64,000 nt of DNA, from contig CAMFKE010000002.1 of the NCBI GenBank assembly GCA_945957395.1, forward strand, positions 124,001 through 188,000, written 5' to 3'. This document shows, one piece after another, positions 46,679 through 55,049 of the stretch (the first letter of the stretch is position 1; each line of letters begins with the position of its first letter). This stretch comes from an uncultured Opitutia bacterium. GTDB taxonomy: Bacteria > Verrucomicrobiota > Verrucomicrobiia > Opitutales > UBA953. The notes beneath the pieces were generated by a model, which made no database searches, had not been told where the DNA came from, and saw nothing but the letters and a program-made list of their open reading frames with translations. The position numbers were made by a program, and so were the translations under genes.

Positions 46679-47686
46679 TTAGGCGACGATGTTCATGGCC
46701 ATGAGGCCGAGCGGGTTCTTGCAGCGCAGCTGGAAGATGGCGTCGACGATGGCCTTCTTGCCGCCGCCGAGCTCGGGCAGCATCTTGTGGTTGGGCGAGC
46801 GCACATAGCCCAGCGAGAGCATGTTGAAGTCGACCACGAGGCCCGACTTGTGCGTGCCGGCGGTGTCGGCGCCGGTGTTGGCGTCGAGCAGCAGGTTGGG
46901 CGTGGCGTGCAGGTCGATGGTGGCGCCGTCGAGCACGACGCGCTCCACCACATTGCAGATCACCTTTTCATCGCCGGCCTGGTAGCGGCGGGTGCCCTCG
47001 TAGCCGGTGGCCACGGGCTGGGTGCGGGTGAACTCGGAGAACTTGCCCTTCAGTTCGATACCCAGGAAGGCGTCGAGCTCCTGAGCCTGGCCGCGCGTGC
47101 TCTTGAAGAGAGCCTGCACCATGAGACCCAGCTGGGCCTCGGTGAAGTTGGCGAGGGTGCCGGAGTAGATCTGGGCGGCGGCGGGGCGGTAGGCGGCGGG
47201 CACGGGTTCGTGCGTCTGCGCGGTGGCGCTGGCCCACTTCATGAAGCCGCGGGTGCGGTAGGGCGTGGTGGTCTTGTCCTCCACGGCGGATTCGCCGTCG
47301 GAGAGGGCGCGCGCCTCGATGGCCTGCTTGAGGATGACATAGGCCTCGTCGATCTGCACGCCGAGCTCCTCCATCACCTTGGCGGTGGCGGATTCGGTGG
47401 CGTCGGTGAGGTCGGACACGCCGACATTGTACCACTCCTTCTGGGCGTAGGTGGCGAGGGTGTCGCCGAGGTTGGTGTTGAAGCTGGAGGCGTCCTCCAG
47501 GTCGTGCACGCCGGAGTGCCCCTTGCGCGTATATGCCTTCACCGTCACCTCGCTCTTCATGGAGACGAGTTTCTTTTCGGCGGGGAGCATGGACGCGAAG
47601 GGCGTCTTGTCCGAGTTGAGGCGCTGGAGCACTTTCTCCATGTCGCGCGGCTTGTTCTTGATATCGACTTCGTAGGCGATGGCCAT
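46679..47686 (-). CDS. Major capsid protein, SU10/DUF5309-like
   Basis: 335 residues. The N-terminal arm contains DKTPFASMLPAEKKLVSMKSEV, then GVHDLEDASSFNTNLGDTLATYAQKEWYNVGVSDLTD and YVILKQAIEARAL, a pattern seen in SU10-type (HK97-fold) capsid proteins. The C-terminal part is beta-rich. It forms the icosahedral shell. It follows the scaffold-like gene, as usual. An AAGGAA sequence 9 nt before its ATG is one of the few SD-like sites on the element. Confidence 0.72.
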   Translation of the reverse strand: MAIAYEVDIKNKPRDMEKVLQRLNSDKTPFASMLPAEKKLVSMKSEVTVKAYTRKGHSGVHDLEDASSFNTNLGDTLATYAQKEWYNVGVSDLTDATESATAKVMEELGVQIDEAYVILKQAIEARALSDGESAVEDKTTTPYRTRGFMKWASATAQTHEPVPAAYRPAAAQIYSGTLANFTEAQLGLMVQALFKSTRGQAQELDAFLGIELKGKFSEFTRTQPVATGYEGTRRYQAGDEKVICNVVERVVLDGATIDLHATPNLLLDANTGADTAGTHKSGLVVDFNMLSLGYVRSPNHKMLPELGGGKKAIVDAIFQLRCKNPLGLMAMNIVA

Positions 47687-47748
47687 GACGATGATTCCTT
47701 GCTTGGGTTGTTGGTGTTCAGACCCCGCGCGAGCACGGGGAAAAAGGG

Positions 47749-48585
47749 TCAGGCGCCGGGCAGGGTGCTCATGATGAGGTTGAGCATGGAGCCGGGCGCA
47801 CCGCGGCGCAGGCCGTCGCCGTCGAGCTTGACGGCGGCGCCCTTGGCGGCGGAGGGGGGAGGCGTGGCTCCGCCCGTGGGGAGCACGGGGGGCTTGGCCG
47901 CCGGCTTGGAAGAGGGTGCCGGGCGCACGCCGCGCGCGCCGCGACCGGCGAGGATGTCGGCGGCGATGCGGTGGGCGTTGGGAAGGCGGTCCAGACCGGG
48001 CACCTCGGCGAACACGGCGCGCACGCGGGCGCTGTCGGGGTGCTTGGAGTCGAAGTGCGAGGGGAACTCGCGCCGGGCGGCGGCGACGGCCGATTCGCGA
48101 GCGGCGAGAGCGGCGCGCTCGCGGGGGATGTCAGCGGAGAGCTCGCGGTGGGCGGCGCCGAGCTTCTTGCGCACATCGGCGGAGGTGATGACGACGGGCT
48201 TGCCGTCGTCGCCGGCGCCCTCGTAGCCGTCGAGGTTGGAGTAGAGCCACTCGATGAGCTCGCCCAGCTGGGTCTCGCGCGCGGCGATGGAGGCGGAGTC
48301 CTTGTACTTGGGGGCGTCGGCGGAAACGGGGGCGGCGGAGCGCGCGGAGTCGGCCTCGGCGCGAAGGCGGTCGCGCTCGGCGCGCAGCTCGGCCAGTTCG
48401 GCGTCGCGCGGGTCGGCCGCAGCGGCGTCGGCCTCGGACGCCGAAGGCTCGGTGTCGGCGGCGGAGTCGGCGGCCGTGGAGGTGTCCACGGAGGCGGCGG
48501 CCGTGGAGGTGTCGCCGGAGCCTTCGGGGGCGAGGTCGTCGGCCTCGGCGCGAAGGCGGGCGAGGTGGATGCGGTGGTGTCTCAT
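47749..48585 (-). CDS. Capsid scaffold-like protein
   Basis: 278 residues, Ala/Glu/Asp-rich. Long coiled coil (DAELAELRAERDRLRAEADS and RESAVAAARREF) with Ala/Thr/Ser-rich linkers; the C-terminus is Pro/Ala-rich and ends in a short hydrophobic helix (GSMLNLIMSTLPGA), a common capsid-contact motif. The position directly upstream of the capsid gene supports a scaffolding role. It begins a new unit at a TTGAC-type block. Confidence 0.6.
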   Translation of the reverse strand: MRHHRIHLARLRAEADDLAPEGSGDTSTAAASVDTSTAADSAADTEPSASEADAAAADPRDAELAELRAERDRLRAEADSARSAAPVSADAPKYKDSASIAARETQLGELIEWLYSNLDGYEGAGDDGKPVVITSADVRKKLGAAHRELSADIPRERAALAARESAVAAARREFPSHFDSKHPDSARVRAVFAEVPGLDRLPNAHRIAADILAGRGARGVRPAPSSKPAAKPPVLPTGGATPPPSAAKGAAVKLDGDGLRRGAPGSMLNLIMSTLPGA

Positions 48586-48622
48586 GCGCCGACCGTCCGC
48601 GAAGCGCCCACAGGCGCGTCAA
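48586..48622 (-). promoter_or_regulatory. TTGAC-type conserved block before the scaffold gene
   Basis: On the coding strand: TTGACGCGCCTGTGGGCG, then CTTCGCGGACGGTC, ending 5 nt before the ATG. It shares the pattern TTGACnC..CC.GTGGGCG.TTCG..GAC.GTC with the blocks at 52323 and 54270. It follows a strong terminator (48644-48675), so it plausibly starts transcription. Confidence 0.6.
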
Positions 48623-48643
48623 CCGTGGAGGGCGAAAAGCAGC

Positions 48644-48675
48644 GCGGGCGCATCCGGCATGCCGGATACGCCCGC
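48644..48675 (-). terminator. Terminator upstream of the scaffold unit
   Basis: A long near-perfect hairpin: GCGGGCG / CGCCCGC outside and ATCCGGCATGCCGGAT inside. It lies 26 bp after the stop of the coiled-coil gene, with TTTT a few bases downstream on the minus strand. Confidence 0.8.
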
Positions 48676-48701
48676 TCAGGCACCCCGCCCCGCCCCGTCG
48701 A

Positions 48702-49283
48702 TCAGGGCGCCGGAGAGGGTTCGGATTCGTCGTCGTCGGGAGCGGCGACGATGTCGCCCAGGAGGAGCTTGAAGGACTGGGCGGCGGAGGCGGCGCCCAG
48801 GTGCCACTTGGTCTGCGCGTCGGACAAGGAGGGCTCGCCGGCGGCGTGGAAGGAGCCCCACGCCTCGCGGTCGAGGAGCAAGGCCACGGCGTCCCACACA
48901 TCGACCCGGTGGCGCGCCTCGCGCAGGGTGCGCCTGGCGGCCTCGATCTCGGCGGGTGCGGCGGCGCACGGGGCGGCCGTGGCGCGCGAGGCGCGCTCCT
49001 GCTCGGCGGCGGCGAGCTCGCCGCGCAGCTCGGTGAGGGCGTCCTCGGCGGAGGTGAGGGCGTCGATCTGGTCGTGCACCGTGGCGTTGGCCCGGTTGAG
49101 CCTGCCCTGCAGCTCGGCGAGGCGCTCGCGCTGAGCATCCACGGCGGACTCGGCGGCGTCGAGGCGGGCTTTGAGCGACTCGGATACGGCGAGGCGGTCG
49201 GTGTAGCGGGCGCGGCGAACGAAGCCTAGCCGGCACAGTAGGCGCTCGGGCAGCGAGGCGGAAGCGAGGGGACCCGGGAGCAT
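48702..49283 (-). CDS. Coiled-coil phage structural-region protein
   Basis: 193 residues. After a short basic start, residues 30-130 form a long coiled coil (LKARLDAAESAVDAQRERLA). The C-terminal part is compact (SFKLLLGDIVAA) and acidic at the end. Unknown; it lies between the portal-side genes and the scaffold. Confidence 0.65.
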   Translation of the reverse strand: MLPGPLASASLPERLLCRLGFVRRARYTDRLAVSESLKARLDAAESAVDAQRERLAELQGRLNRANATVHDQIDALTSAEDALTELRGELAAAEQERASRATAAPCAAAPAEIEAARRTLREARHRVDVWDAVALLLDREAWGSFHAAGEPSLSDAQTKWHLGAASAAQSFKLLLGDIVAAPDDDESEPSPAP

Positions 49284-49292
49284 GGGCGGGGG

Positions 49293-49844
49293 TCAGTTGC
49301 GGCGGATGTGGGCGCGCAGGTGAAGCAGGCCGGAGTGCACCGCATAGGCGGCGCGGCCGACCTTCCAACCGAACTCCGGGTAGTCGCAGCCGTAGGCGAT
49401 GTCCTCAAGAGAGGCGCCGACGCCGTCGAGTCCGTCGATAAGCGAGGAGGCGAAGGACTCGCCGCCGCCCACGACGAAGGGAGCGCGGGCGGATTGCGCG
49501 GCGAGGTGCGCGGCGCAACCGGCGTCGCGAAGCCATTCCTCGGCGTCGGCGAGGTGGGCCTCGGCGCGGCGCATGGAGGCGGACGGGGCGATGCGCGCGG
49601 CGTGCTCGAGCGAGCGGCCGGCGAGCATGACGCGAGCGAAGGCGTCGATGAGGCGGGGTTGGAAGGAGGCGACCTCGCCGGCGGTATCGACGGGTGCGGA
49701 CGGCTCGGCGGCAGGCGCCTGCTCGGCCTCGGGTTCCGAGGAAACCTCGGGAGCGGAGGGTACGGCTTCGGCGGCGGTGGCAGCGGGAGCGGAGGCGGTG
49801 GCCTCGGGGGCGGAGGTTTCGGCGAGGGGGAGTTCTTCGGGCAT
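49293..49844 (-). CDS. Phage protein with an acidic Ala/Pro tail and a helical C-terminal domain
   Basis: 183 residues. The first 60 are almost only Ala, Pro, Glu, Ser and Thr. The rest is helical, with DAFARVMLAGRSLEHAARI and CDYPEFGWKVGRAAYAVHSGLLHLRAHI. No family recognised. A downstream companion of the portal gene. Confidence 0.65.
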   Translation of the reverse strand: MPEELPLAETSAPEATASAPAATAAEAVPSAPEVSSEPEAEQAPAAEPSAPVDTAGEVASFQPRLIDAFARVMLAGRSLEHAARIAPSASMRRAEAHLADAEEWLRDAGCAAHLAAQSARAPFVVGGGESFASSLIDGLDGVGASLEDIAYGCDYPEFGWKVGRAAYAVHSGLLHLRAHIRRN

Positions 49845-49876
49845 ATCGGTGGTGGGTTGGGTTTGGGAAAAGAGGT

Positions 49877-52012
49877 TCAGCCGAGCACGGGCTCGGCCAT
49901 GCGCTTGCCGGTGAGGGCGTTCTCGCGCTGCTTCACCTGGCCGGACAGGTGCTTGATGCGCTCCTCGAGGATGGCGCGGGAGGTGTCGTCCATCTTGGCG
50001 GCGATGGCGGGGTTCTTGCGCAGGTTGTCCATGAGGCGCTCCAGGCGGGCGGCGAAGTTCTGGCCATCGAGCAGCATCTCGGGCTCGATGCCGTTGGAGA
50101 TCTTGGTGAGGTTGGAGTCCTCGTCGGCGAGCTCGCTGCGCAGGGCGTCCTGCACGGAGCGCACGCCGCCGAGGAGGGCCGGGTCGATCATGCCGGAGAG
50201 GTACTCGATCAGCCAGGGGCGGTCGAACACGCCCACGGTGTCCAGCGGCAGCAGGTACTTGCCGACCAGCTCTCCCACGGTCCTGACCCACTCGAGGTTC
50301 GAGGTGCGCGAGTCGAACGAGACGCGCAGGTCGTATCGGCCGCGGATGTCGGCGCGCGAGAAGGTGACCGGGGTGCGGCCGCGGCCCGTCACGCGGGCGA
50401 GGTCCTCGTCGGTGAAGTACTGCTGGCAAAGCGCGAGCATCTGAAGGAGCACCTCGCGCGCCACGGTGGTGACGACGGCGGCGCGGGCCCTGGAGCGGGA
50501 CTGGACGATGAAGGGGTCGGCGGAGCCTGGGCGCCCGAAGTACTCGCCGACGCGGCGGTGGATGTCGTCGCGGTGTTTGTCGTTGCCTACCGGATACGCG
50601 CCCGGGGACATGAAGGAGATCTCGCCGGCGCGCCACTCGCGGATCTTGGAGTACGGCCCCCACGAGAGGCGCACATCGGGACGGCCCGCCGGCACCTTGA
50701 CGGGCGGTGCCGTGGCGATGCTGGTGTGGTCGTTGAAGCTGTCGTTGAGCAGCTTCAGGGCGTACTGGTCGGTGATGACGAGCTCGGGGATGCCGCGCGG
50801 CGCGAGCAGGCCGCGCGAGGTCTGCTCGCAGGCGGCCCAGGCGAACGGGTACTTGCCGTGGTCGAAGGGCAGGATCTCGCGGTCGTGCGCCGCCTCGTCG
50901 ACGGAGCCGTGGAAGGCGACATGGTAGACGGCCGGGTAGCCGTCGTCGTTGGCGGTGCGGAAGTAGGCGGTGACGACCTCGAAGAGGCCCTTGCGGGCGA
51001 GCGGGTCGGCGGTGCCGGCCCAACCCGTGGAATCGGAGGCCGGGGCCACGCCGGGCGCGAGGATGCCGAGGTGGCTTACGCCCTCGTGCTCGAGGGCCTT
51101 GTCGATGAAGGAGCGGCGGTAGCCCATGGTGTGCTCGCGCTCCTCCAGCTGCACGCGGGTGAGCCACTCGCGCAGGAAGATGACGCGCGCGTCCTGAAGG
51201 TGCGTGGTGTTGAGAGGCAGGAAGATCTCCTCGTAAAGGCGGTGCGCCCGCACGACCGGGCGGTTCTCGACCACCTCGGGCACGGCGACCTCGGGCGATT
51301 CGCCGAGGCGCAGGGCGCGCAGGGCGCGGCGCAGGGCCTTGGGGCGCACGCCTTCGAGGTGGCCGGAGAGCCATTCGACGGCGGCGGATTCGGCGGCCTC
51401 GTCGAACAGCATGGCGCGCACGGTCTGCGCGGCGGCGTCGGCGTGGCCGCCGTTGGCTTCGTACTCGGCGGCGAGGAGGTGCTCGGAGGTGATGACGCGC
51501 GGCACGAGGGCGGTGCGGCGCTCCCAGTAGACGCCGAAGACGGCGCGGCCCGGGGCGTCGGCGTAGAGCCAGCGCAGGAAGAGGCGCCACTCGTCGGACC
51601 AGGTGTCGCCGAGCTTGTTCTCCACCACCCAGGCGGCGAGGCGCTCCATGCGCGCGGCGAGTCCGTCGTCGGAGCCCTCGACGCCGCGGATGCTCATGCC
51701 GGAGACAGCCTCCATGCCTAGGTCGACGGCCTCGTTGACGAGCATGTCGGCCATGCGGATGCGCATGTCGGAGGCGCCGTCGAACGGGAAAGGCTCGGCG
51801 CCCAGGGCGCCGCGGCGCTTGCGACCGTCGGGCGACTGACCCTCCCAATGGCACGCGAGGGTGTTGTCGGCGAAGCGGCGGCGATCCCAGAGGAGACCGG
51901 AGCCGAGGGAGACGATGGAGAGCATCTCGGCCTTGAGGTTTTCGAGCTGCTCGTCGCGCACCGGGGCGGTGCCGCCGGCATCGCCGGTGCCATGGAGAAG
52001 GTTGTCGGACAT
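49877..52012 (-). CDS. Phage portal protein
   Basis: 711 residues. The N-terminal region has FPFDGASDMRIRMADMLVNEAV, a pattern of long portal proteins of podovirus and related phages. The middle has YRRSFIDKALEHEGVSHLG and YALKLLNDSFNDHTSIATAPPVKV; the C-terminal part is helical with ARLERLMDNLRKNPAI. It forms the dodecameric DNA entry ring. It lies directly after the terminase region, as expected. Confidence 0.82.
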   Translation of the reverse strand: MSDNLLHGTGDAGGTAPVRDEQLENLKAEMLSIVSLGSGLLWDRRRFADNTLACHWEGQSPDGRKRRGALGAEPFPFDGASDMRIRMADMLVNEAVDLGMEAVSGMSIRGVEGSDDGLAARMERLAAWVVENKLGDTWSDEWRLFLRWLYADAPGRAVFGVYWERRTALVPRVITSEHLLAAEYEANGGHADAAAQTVRAMLFDEAAESAAVEWLSGHLEGVRPKALRRALRALRLGESPEVAVPEVVENRPVVRAHRLYEEIFLPLNTTHLQDARVIFLREWLTRVQLEEREHTMGYRRSFIDKALEHEGVSHLGILAPGVAPASDSTGWAGTADPLARKGLFEVVTAYFRTANDDGYPAVYHVAFHGSVDEAAHDREILPFDHGKYPFAWAACEQTSRGLLAPRGIPELVITDQYALKLLNDSFNDHTSIATAPPVKVPAGRPDVRLSWGPYSKIREWRAGEISFMSPGAYPVGNDKHRDDIHRRVGEYFGRPGSADPFIVQSRSRARAAVVTTVAREVLLQMLALCQQYFTDEDLARVTGRGRTPVTFSRADIRGRYDLRVSFDSRTSNLEWVRTVGELVGKYLLPLDTVGVFDRPWLIEYLSGMIDPALLGGVRSVQDALRSELADEDSNLTKISNGIEPEMLLDGQNFAARLERLMDNLRKNPAIAAKMDDTSRAILEERIKHLSGQVKQRENALTGKRMAEPVLG

Positions 52013-52035
52013 GGGGAGGCGGCGCAGGGCGCCGC

Positions 52036-52070
52036 AGGTGGGAGTTGAGAGGCGGGAGGTGGGAGTTTAA
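52036..52070 (-). repeat. Heptad array upstream of the portal gene
   Basis: Units AGGTGGG, AGTTGAG, AGGCGGG, AGGTGGG, AGTTTAA in phase on the plus strand, so CCCACCT-like on the coding strand, starting 24 nt before the ATG. Confidence 0.8.
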
Positions 52071-52076
52071 ACCGGA

Positions 52077-52322
52077 TCAGCAGGCGCAGCGGGAGGCGCG
52101 GCCGGAGCCGAGCAGGAGGCGGCGGCGGCCGTAGCGCACACCGCGCACCCGGGAGGCGAGCGCCTCGACGGAGGAGCGCAGGTAGAGGCGGGGTCCGCCG
52201 TCCGGGGCGCTCACCGGGGAGAGCACGCCGGAGCGTACGAGCTCGGCGAACAGGCGGTCGTTCACGCCGAGGGCGTGGCGGGACTCCTTGTAGCCGAGGA
52301 GCGGCGGAGGGCTCAGCGTCAT
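52077..52322 (-). CDS. Small helix-turn-helix protein next to the terminase gene
   Basis: 81 residues. GYKESRHALGVNDRLFAELVRSGVLSP is a helix-turn-helix of the excisionase/MerR-like type, followed by a wing (GGPRLYLRSSVEALASRV) and a basic tail. It could be a small terminase subunit or a transcription factor for late genes. The start at 52322 is used; a start nine codons upstream lies within the conserved TTGAC block. Confidence 0.65.
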   Translation of the reverse strand: MTLSPPPLLGYKESRHALGVNDRLFAELVRSGVLSPVSAPDGGPRLYLRSSVEALASRVRGVRYGRRRLLLGSGRASRCAC

Positions 52323-52360
52323 GCCGGGGACGGTCCCCGAAGCGCCCACGGCGGCGTCAA
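52323..52360 (-). promoter_or_regulatory. TTGAC-type conserved block before the HTH-portal unit
   Basis: Coding strand: TTGACGCCGCCGTGGGCG, then CTTCGGGGACCGTCCCC, ending 3 nt before the ATG. The second half is nearly palindromic. It lies directly after the terminase stop. Confidence 0.6.
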
Positions 52361-52379
52361 GCGAGAAAAGCCCGGGCGC

Positions 52380-54269
52380 TCAGTAGTAATTGGAGGACTC
52401 GCCGTCGGGCTCGGAGGCGAGGCGGGAGGCGATGGCGGCGGAATCGGCGAGGTCGGCGGTGAAGAGGTAGCGCAACACATCGATCGGGTCCTTGGTGGCG
52501 CCCTCGTTGCCGTCCTTGCCGGTCCAGGTCTTGAGGGCGTAGAGGAGGTTGCGACACTCGGAGGAGATGCGCAGGCGCGGGCGGTTCATGAAACCGAGCG
52601 GCAGGGCGCGGTCGTAGTTGAGGGCGTCGACGATGAGCTCGCAACCGGTCTCGACGGTGGCGCCGGAGGCGGTGTCGAAGAAGACGCCGAGGTCGTCCAT
52701 GCCGGAGATGAGGGTCTTGGGGGTGTCGCGCTCAAGCTTGGGGGCGGAGGCGAAGCGGCTGTCGATGATGCGGGAGGCGATGCGTTCGCGCGCGCCGTTG
52801 GATTCGCGCCACGCGGCGACATCCTCGCCGCCGGAGGGGAGCCCGTCGGGGGCGCGCTCGGCGTCCTTCCAGCCTTCGAGCTTGGCGATGAGGCGCTTGT
52901 AGGCGGAGAGGCCGAAGCCGAGGGACTCCTGCCCGGGGCCCTTGCGCCCGTCGGGCTTGACGCCGTCGTACTCGGCCCAGGGGCCGAGGAGGCCGTGGCC
53001 GCCGTCGACCGGGTAGAGCATGTCGGGCCACTCGCGGTAGATGTAGACCTCGTCCTCGTGGAATCTGGCCCAGAGCATGAACCAGTTGCGCGCGCTGGAG
53101 GGGTCGCACGCCATGTGGTTGGTGCCGCCGGAGGGGATGTCGGCGGGGTCCACCACATGCACGGCGTCGTCCACGGCGAAGCGAACTCGCATGGATTTGG
53201 TGGCCTGGCCGTAGCAACGCTCGCGCACGGCGACCTCACCGGCGGGCACATTGATGTCGAAGATCTCCCGCGGGTTGCCGTAGGGGTTGTCGCCGGTGTG
53301 GAAGTAGACGACGGCGCGGCGCGGGTCGGGGCAGCGCTCGATGCGCGGGACGCGCTTGAAGCCCGGCGAGGGCGCGGGCGGCTCGAGCACATCGGAGACC
53401 ATGTCGCGCACGGAGGAGGCGCGGTCGTAATCGGGGGAGCCGGAGGCGTCGCGCGGGACGAGCCAGGCGGTCTCCTCGAAGGCGACGGAGGCGCCCTCGC
53501 GGAACTGGCCGACGAGCGGAGTGTAGCCGCGCACGGGCGTGAACGAGACGAGCACGCGGCCGGTGCGGGTGGCGACACGGGCCTCCAAGGTCTTGAGCCA
53601 CGGGGCCGGAAGCAGCTCGTCGCACCAGATGATGTCGCACTCGCCGCCCTCGATGGTGTCGTCCTTCTGCTCGTAGTTGCGGAAGACGCAGGAGGAGCCG
53701 TTGGCGAGGGTGAACTTGTCGCCGGCGAAACCGTTCTGCTGTGAGTACGAGATGTACTCGGGGTTGCCATGGCGTGTGCGGCGCTGCTCGGCGGGAAGCA
53801 TGAGCCACAACAGCGCATGGTGGTACTCGACCGACATCTGGCGCGTGGAGTGGAAGACCCAGGCGCGGGCGCCGGGCTTGCTCTGAAGCAGGCGCATCAC
53901 GGTGCGCGCGCAGTACTGGGTCTTGCCGGCGCGATTGCCGCCCTGCATGAGGAGCACCTTGATGGAGGCCGGGTAGCCCAGCTTGCGCAACACGCGAAGG
54001 GAGAGCGACCTGTCGGCGTCGGTCATCCAGGGCCAGCCCATCATGAGGTCGGTCAGGCGCCACATGCTCGGCTCGTACCCGTAGCGGTACGGGTCCGTCT
54101 TCTCGAGCACGAGCAACTCCTCGCGGCGCACCAACATGTCGACCAGCGCGTCCGGGTCCATGGTCAACACCTGCTCGCGCGTGGGCACCGGCATGACCGG
54201 GTGATCGGGGTGCGTCGGCACGAACTCGCCGGCACTGACCAGGCGGCCGTCTTTGAAAACAATCTTCAT
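52380..54269 (-). CDS. terL: Terminase large subunit
   Basis: 629 residues from the ATG at 54269. ATPase Walker A QGGNRAGKTQ near residue 115 and Walker B ECDIIWCDELL near 210. The C-terminal nuclease half has HMACDPSSARNWFMLW and other acidic positions. It packages DNA into the head via the portal. A short C-terminal tail ends ESSNYY. It is preceded by a TTGAC block and a long heptad array. Confidence 0.88.
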   Translation of the reverse strand: MKIVFKDGRLVSAGEFVPTHPDHPVMPVPTREQVLTMDPDALVDMLVRREELLVLEKTDPYRYGYEPSMWRLTDLMMGWPWMTDADRSLSLRVLRKLGYPASIKVLLMQGGNRAGKTQYCARTVMRLLQSKPGARAWVFHSTRQMSVEYHHALLWLMLPAEQRRTRHGNPEYISYSQQNGFAGDKFTLANGSSCVFRNYEQKDDTIEGGECDIIWCDELLPAPWLKTLEARVATRTGRVLVSFTPVRGYTPLVGQFREGASVAFEETAWLVPRDASGSPDYDRASSVRDMVSDVLEPPAPSPGFKRVPRIERCPDPRRAVVYFHTGDNPYGNPREIFDINVPAGEVAVRERCYGQATKSMRVRFAVDDAVHVVDPADIPSGGTNHMACDPSSARNWFMLWARFHEDEVYIYREWPDMLYPVDGGHGLLGPWAEYDGVKPDGRKGPGQESLGFGLSAYKRLIAKLEGWKDAERAPDGLPSGGEDVAAWRESNGARERIASRIIDSRFASAPKLERDTPKTLISGMDDLGVFFDTASGATVETGCELIVDALNYDRALPLGFMNRPRLRISSECRNLLYALKTWTGKDGNEGATKDPIDVLRYLFTADLADSAAIASRLASEPDGESSNYY

Positions 54270-54310
54270 GAGGCCCGGGACCGTCGCCGAACCGCCCACG
54301 GCGGAGTCAA
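54270..54310 (-). promoter_or_regulatory. TTGAC-type conserved block before terL
   Basis: Coding strand: TTGACTCCGCCGTGGGCG, then GTTCGGCGACGGTCCCGGG, ending 3 nt before the ATG. Best alignment is with the block at 52323. A terminator and an 11-unit heptad array lie just upstream. Confidence 0.6.
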
Positions 54311-54315
54311 GGAGG

Positions 54316-54392
54316 AAGGTGGGAGGTGCGAGGTGGGAGATTGAAGGTTAAAGGTGGGAGATGGGAGGTGGGAGGTGCGAGGTACGAGGTGG
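54316..54392 (-). repeat. Eleven-unit heptad array upstream of terL
   Basis: Eleven units in unbroken 7-nt phase on the plus strand: AAGGTGG, GAGGTGC, GAGGTGG, GAGATTG, AAGGTTA, AAGGTGG, GAGATGG, GAGGTGG, GAGGTGC, GAGGTAC, GAGGTGG. The phase is kept although the units differ. Confidence 0.9.
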
Positions 54393-54397
54393 GCGCG

Positions 54398-54433
54398 AAA
54401 AAGCCCCGGCGAGGGTGTCTCGCGCGGGGCTTT
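54398..54433 (-). terminator. Terminator between the cargo block and terL
   Basis: Stem AAAGCCCCG / CGGGGCTTT with an inner GCGAG/CTCGC pair. It lies about 70 bp after the stop of the 162-aa gene and separates the cargo genes from the packaging genes. Confidence 0.85.
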
Positions 54434-54505
54434 GGCGGGTGTCGGTTTACGATGCCACCGGGCGGCTATCCTGCAAAACTGTCGTTTTGCGTGTGCGGGC
54501 TGGCG

Positions 54506-54994
54506 CTATCCGACAGGCGGGGTGTCGTTAAGCCCCTTGTTATCCTGCCACGAATCCGCCTTGAAGGTGGGGAGCTTCCAGTCGGCGATTCGGCCATCCT
54601 CGGCGATGTTGAGGATGATGTAGTCGCCGTATCCGTCATCCCCGTGGCAGAGCAGCGAGTCGGGGACATAGTAATCCTTCCATTTCAGCAGCTTTTTCCC
54701 GCTGTCGTCACCGAGCCAATACTCCCCGGCATCGCATACCTTGTAGTGGATTCTGGCCGTCGTTCCAAATGGCCACCCGATTACCGTCCCGGTGTTCAGG
54801 TCGATGACCGGAACCCAAAGGTCGCCGCTTCGCATCGGCACTTTGTCGCCATCGGTGTCCTCGATGCCGTTGATTTTCGCGTCTTCCCAATACCGAACTT
54901 CGGCGCTTACGATGAGCCGCGAAATACCGGCAGGATAACCAGCGGATGGAGCCGAACGCGCATAGGCGCCGGGTTGTTTCTGTTCCTGTTCCAT
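54506..54994 (-). CDS. Unknown cargo protein (162 aa)
   Basis: Contains WEDAKINGIEDTDGDKVPMR, DLWVPVIDLNTGTVIGW and YEWLGDD-like acidic, aromatic stretches; a beta-rich soluble fold. Family not recognised. It has a strong SD (AAAGGGAG, 9 nt before the ATG) and lower GC than the surrounding genes, so it was probably acquired recently. Confidence 0.7.
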   Translation of the reverse strand: MEQEQKQPGAYARSAPSAGYPAGISRLIVSAEVRYWEDAKINGIEDTDGDKVPMRSGDLWVPVIDLNTGTVIGWPFGTTARIHYKVCDAGEYWLGDDSGKKLLKWKDYYVPDSLLCHGDDGYGDYIILNIAEDGRIADWKLPTFKADSWQDNKGLNDTPPVG

Positions 54995-55049
54995 GTTATA
55001 AATCTCCCTTTGTTTTTAGTTTCCGGATGCGCGTCGCTCATCCTTGTTG

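Noticed and set aside
49845-51854. A long open frame overlapping the portal gene and joined to the 183-aa protein
   Set aside because: The portal frame has recognisable motifs; the other frame is an Arg/Pro-rich GC-shadow, and only its last 183 codons from the ATG at 49844 are a plausible gene.
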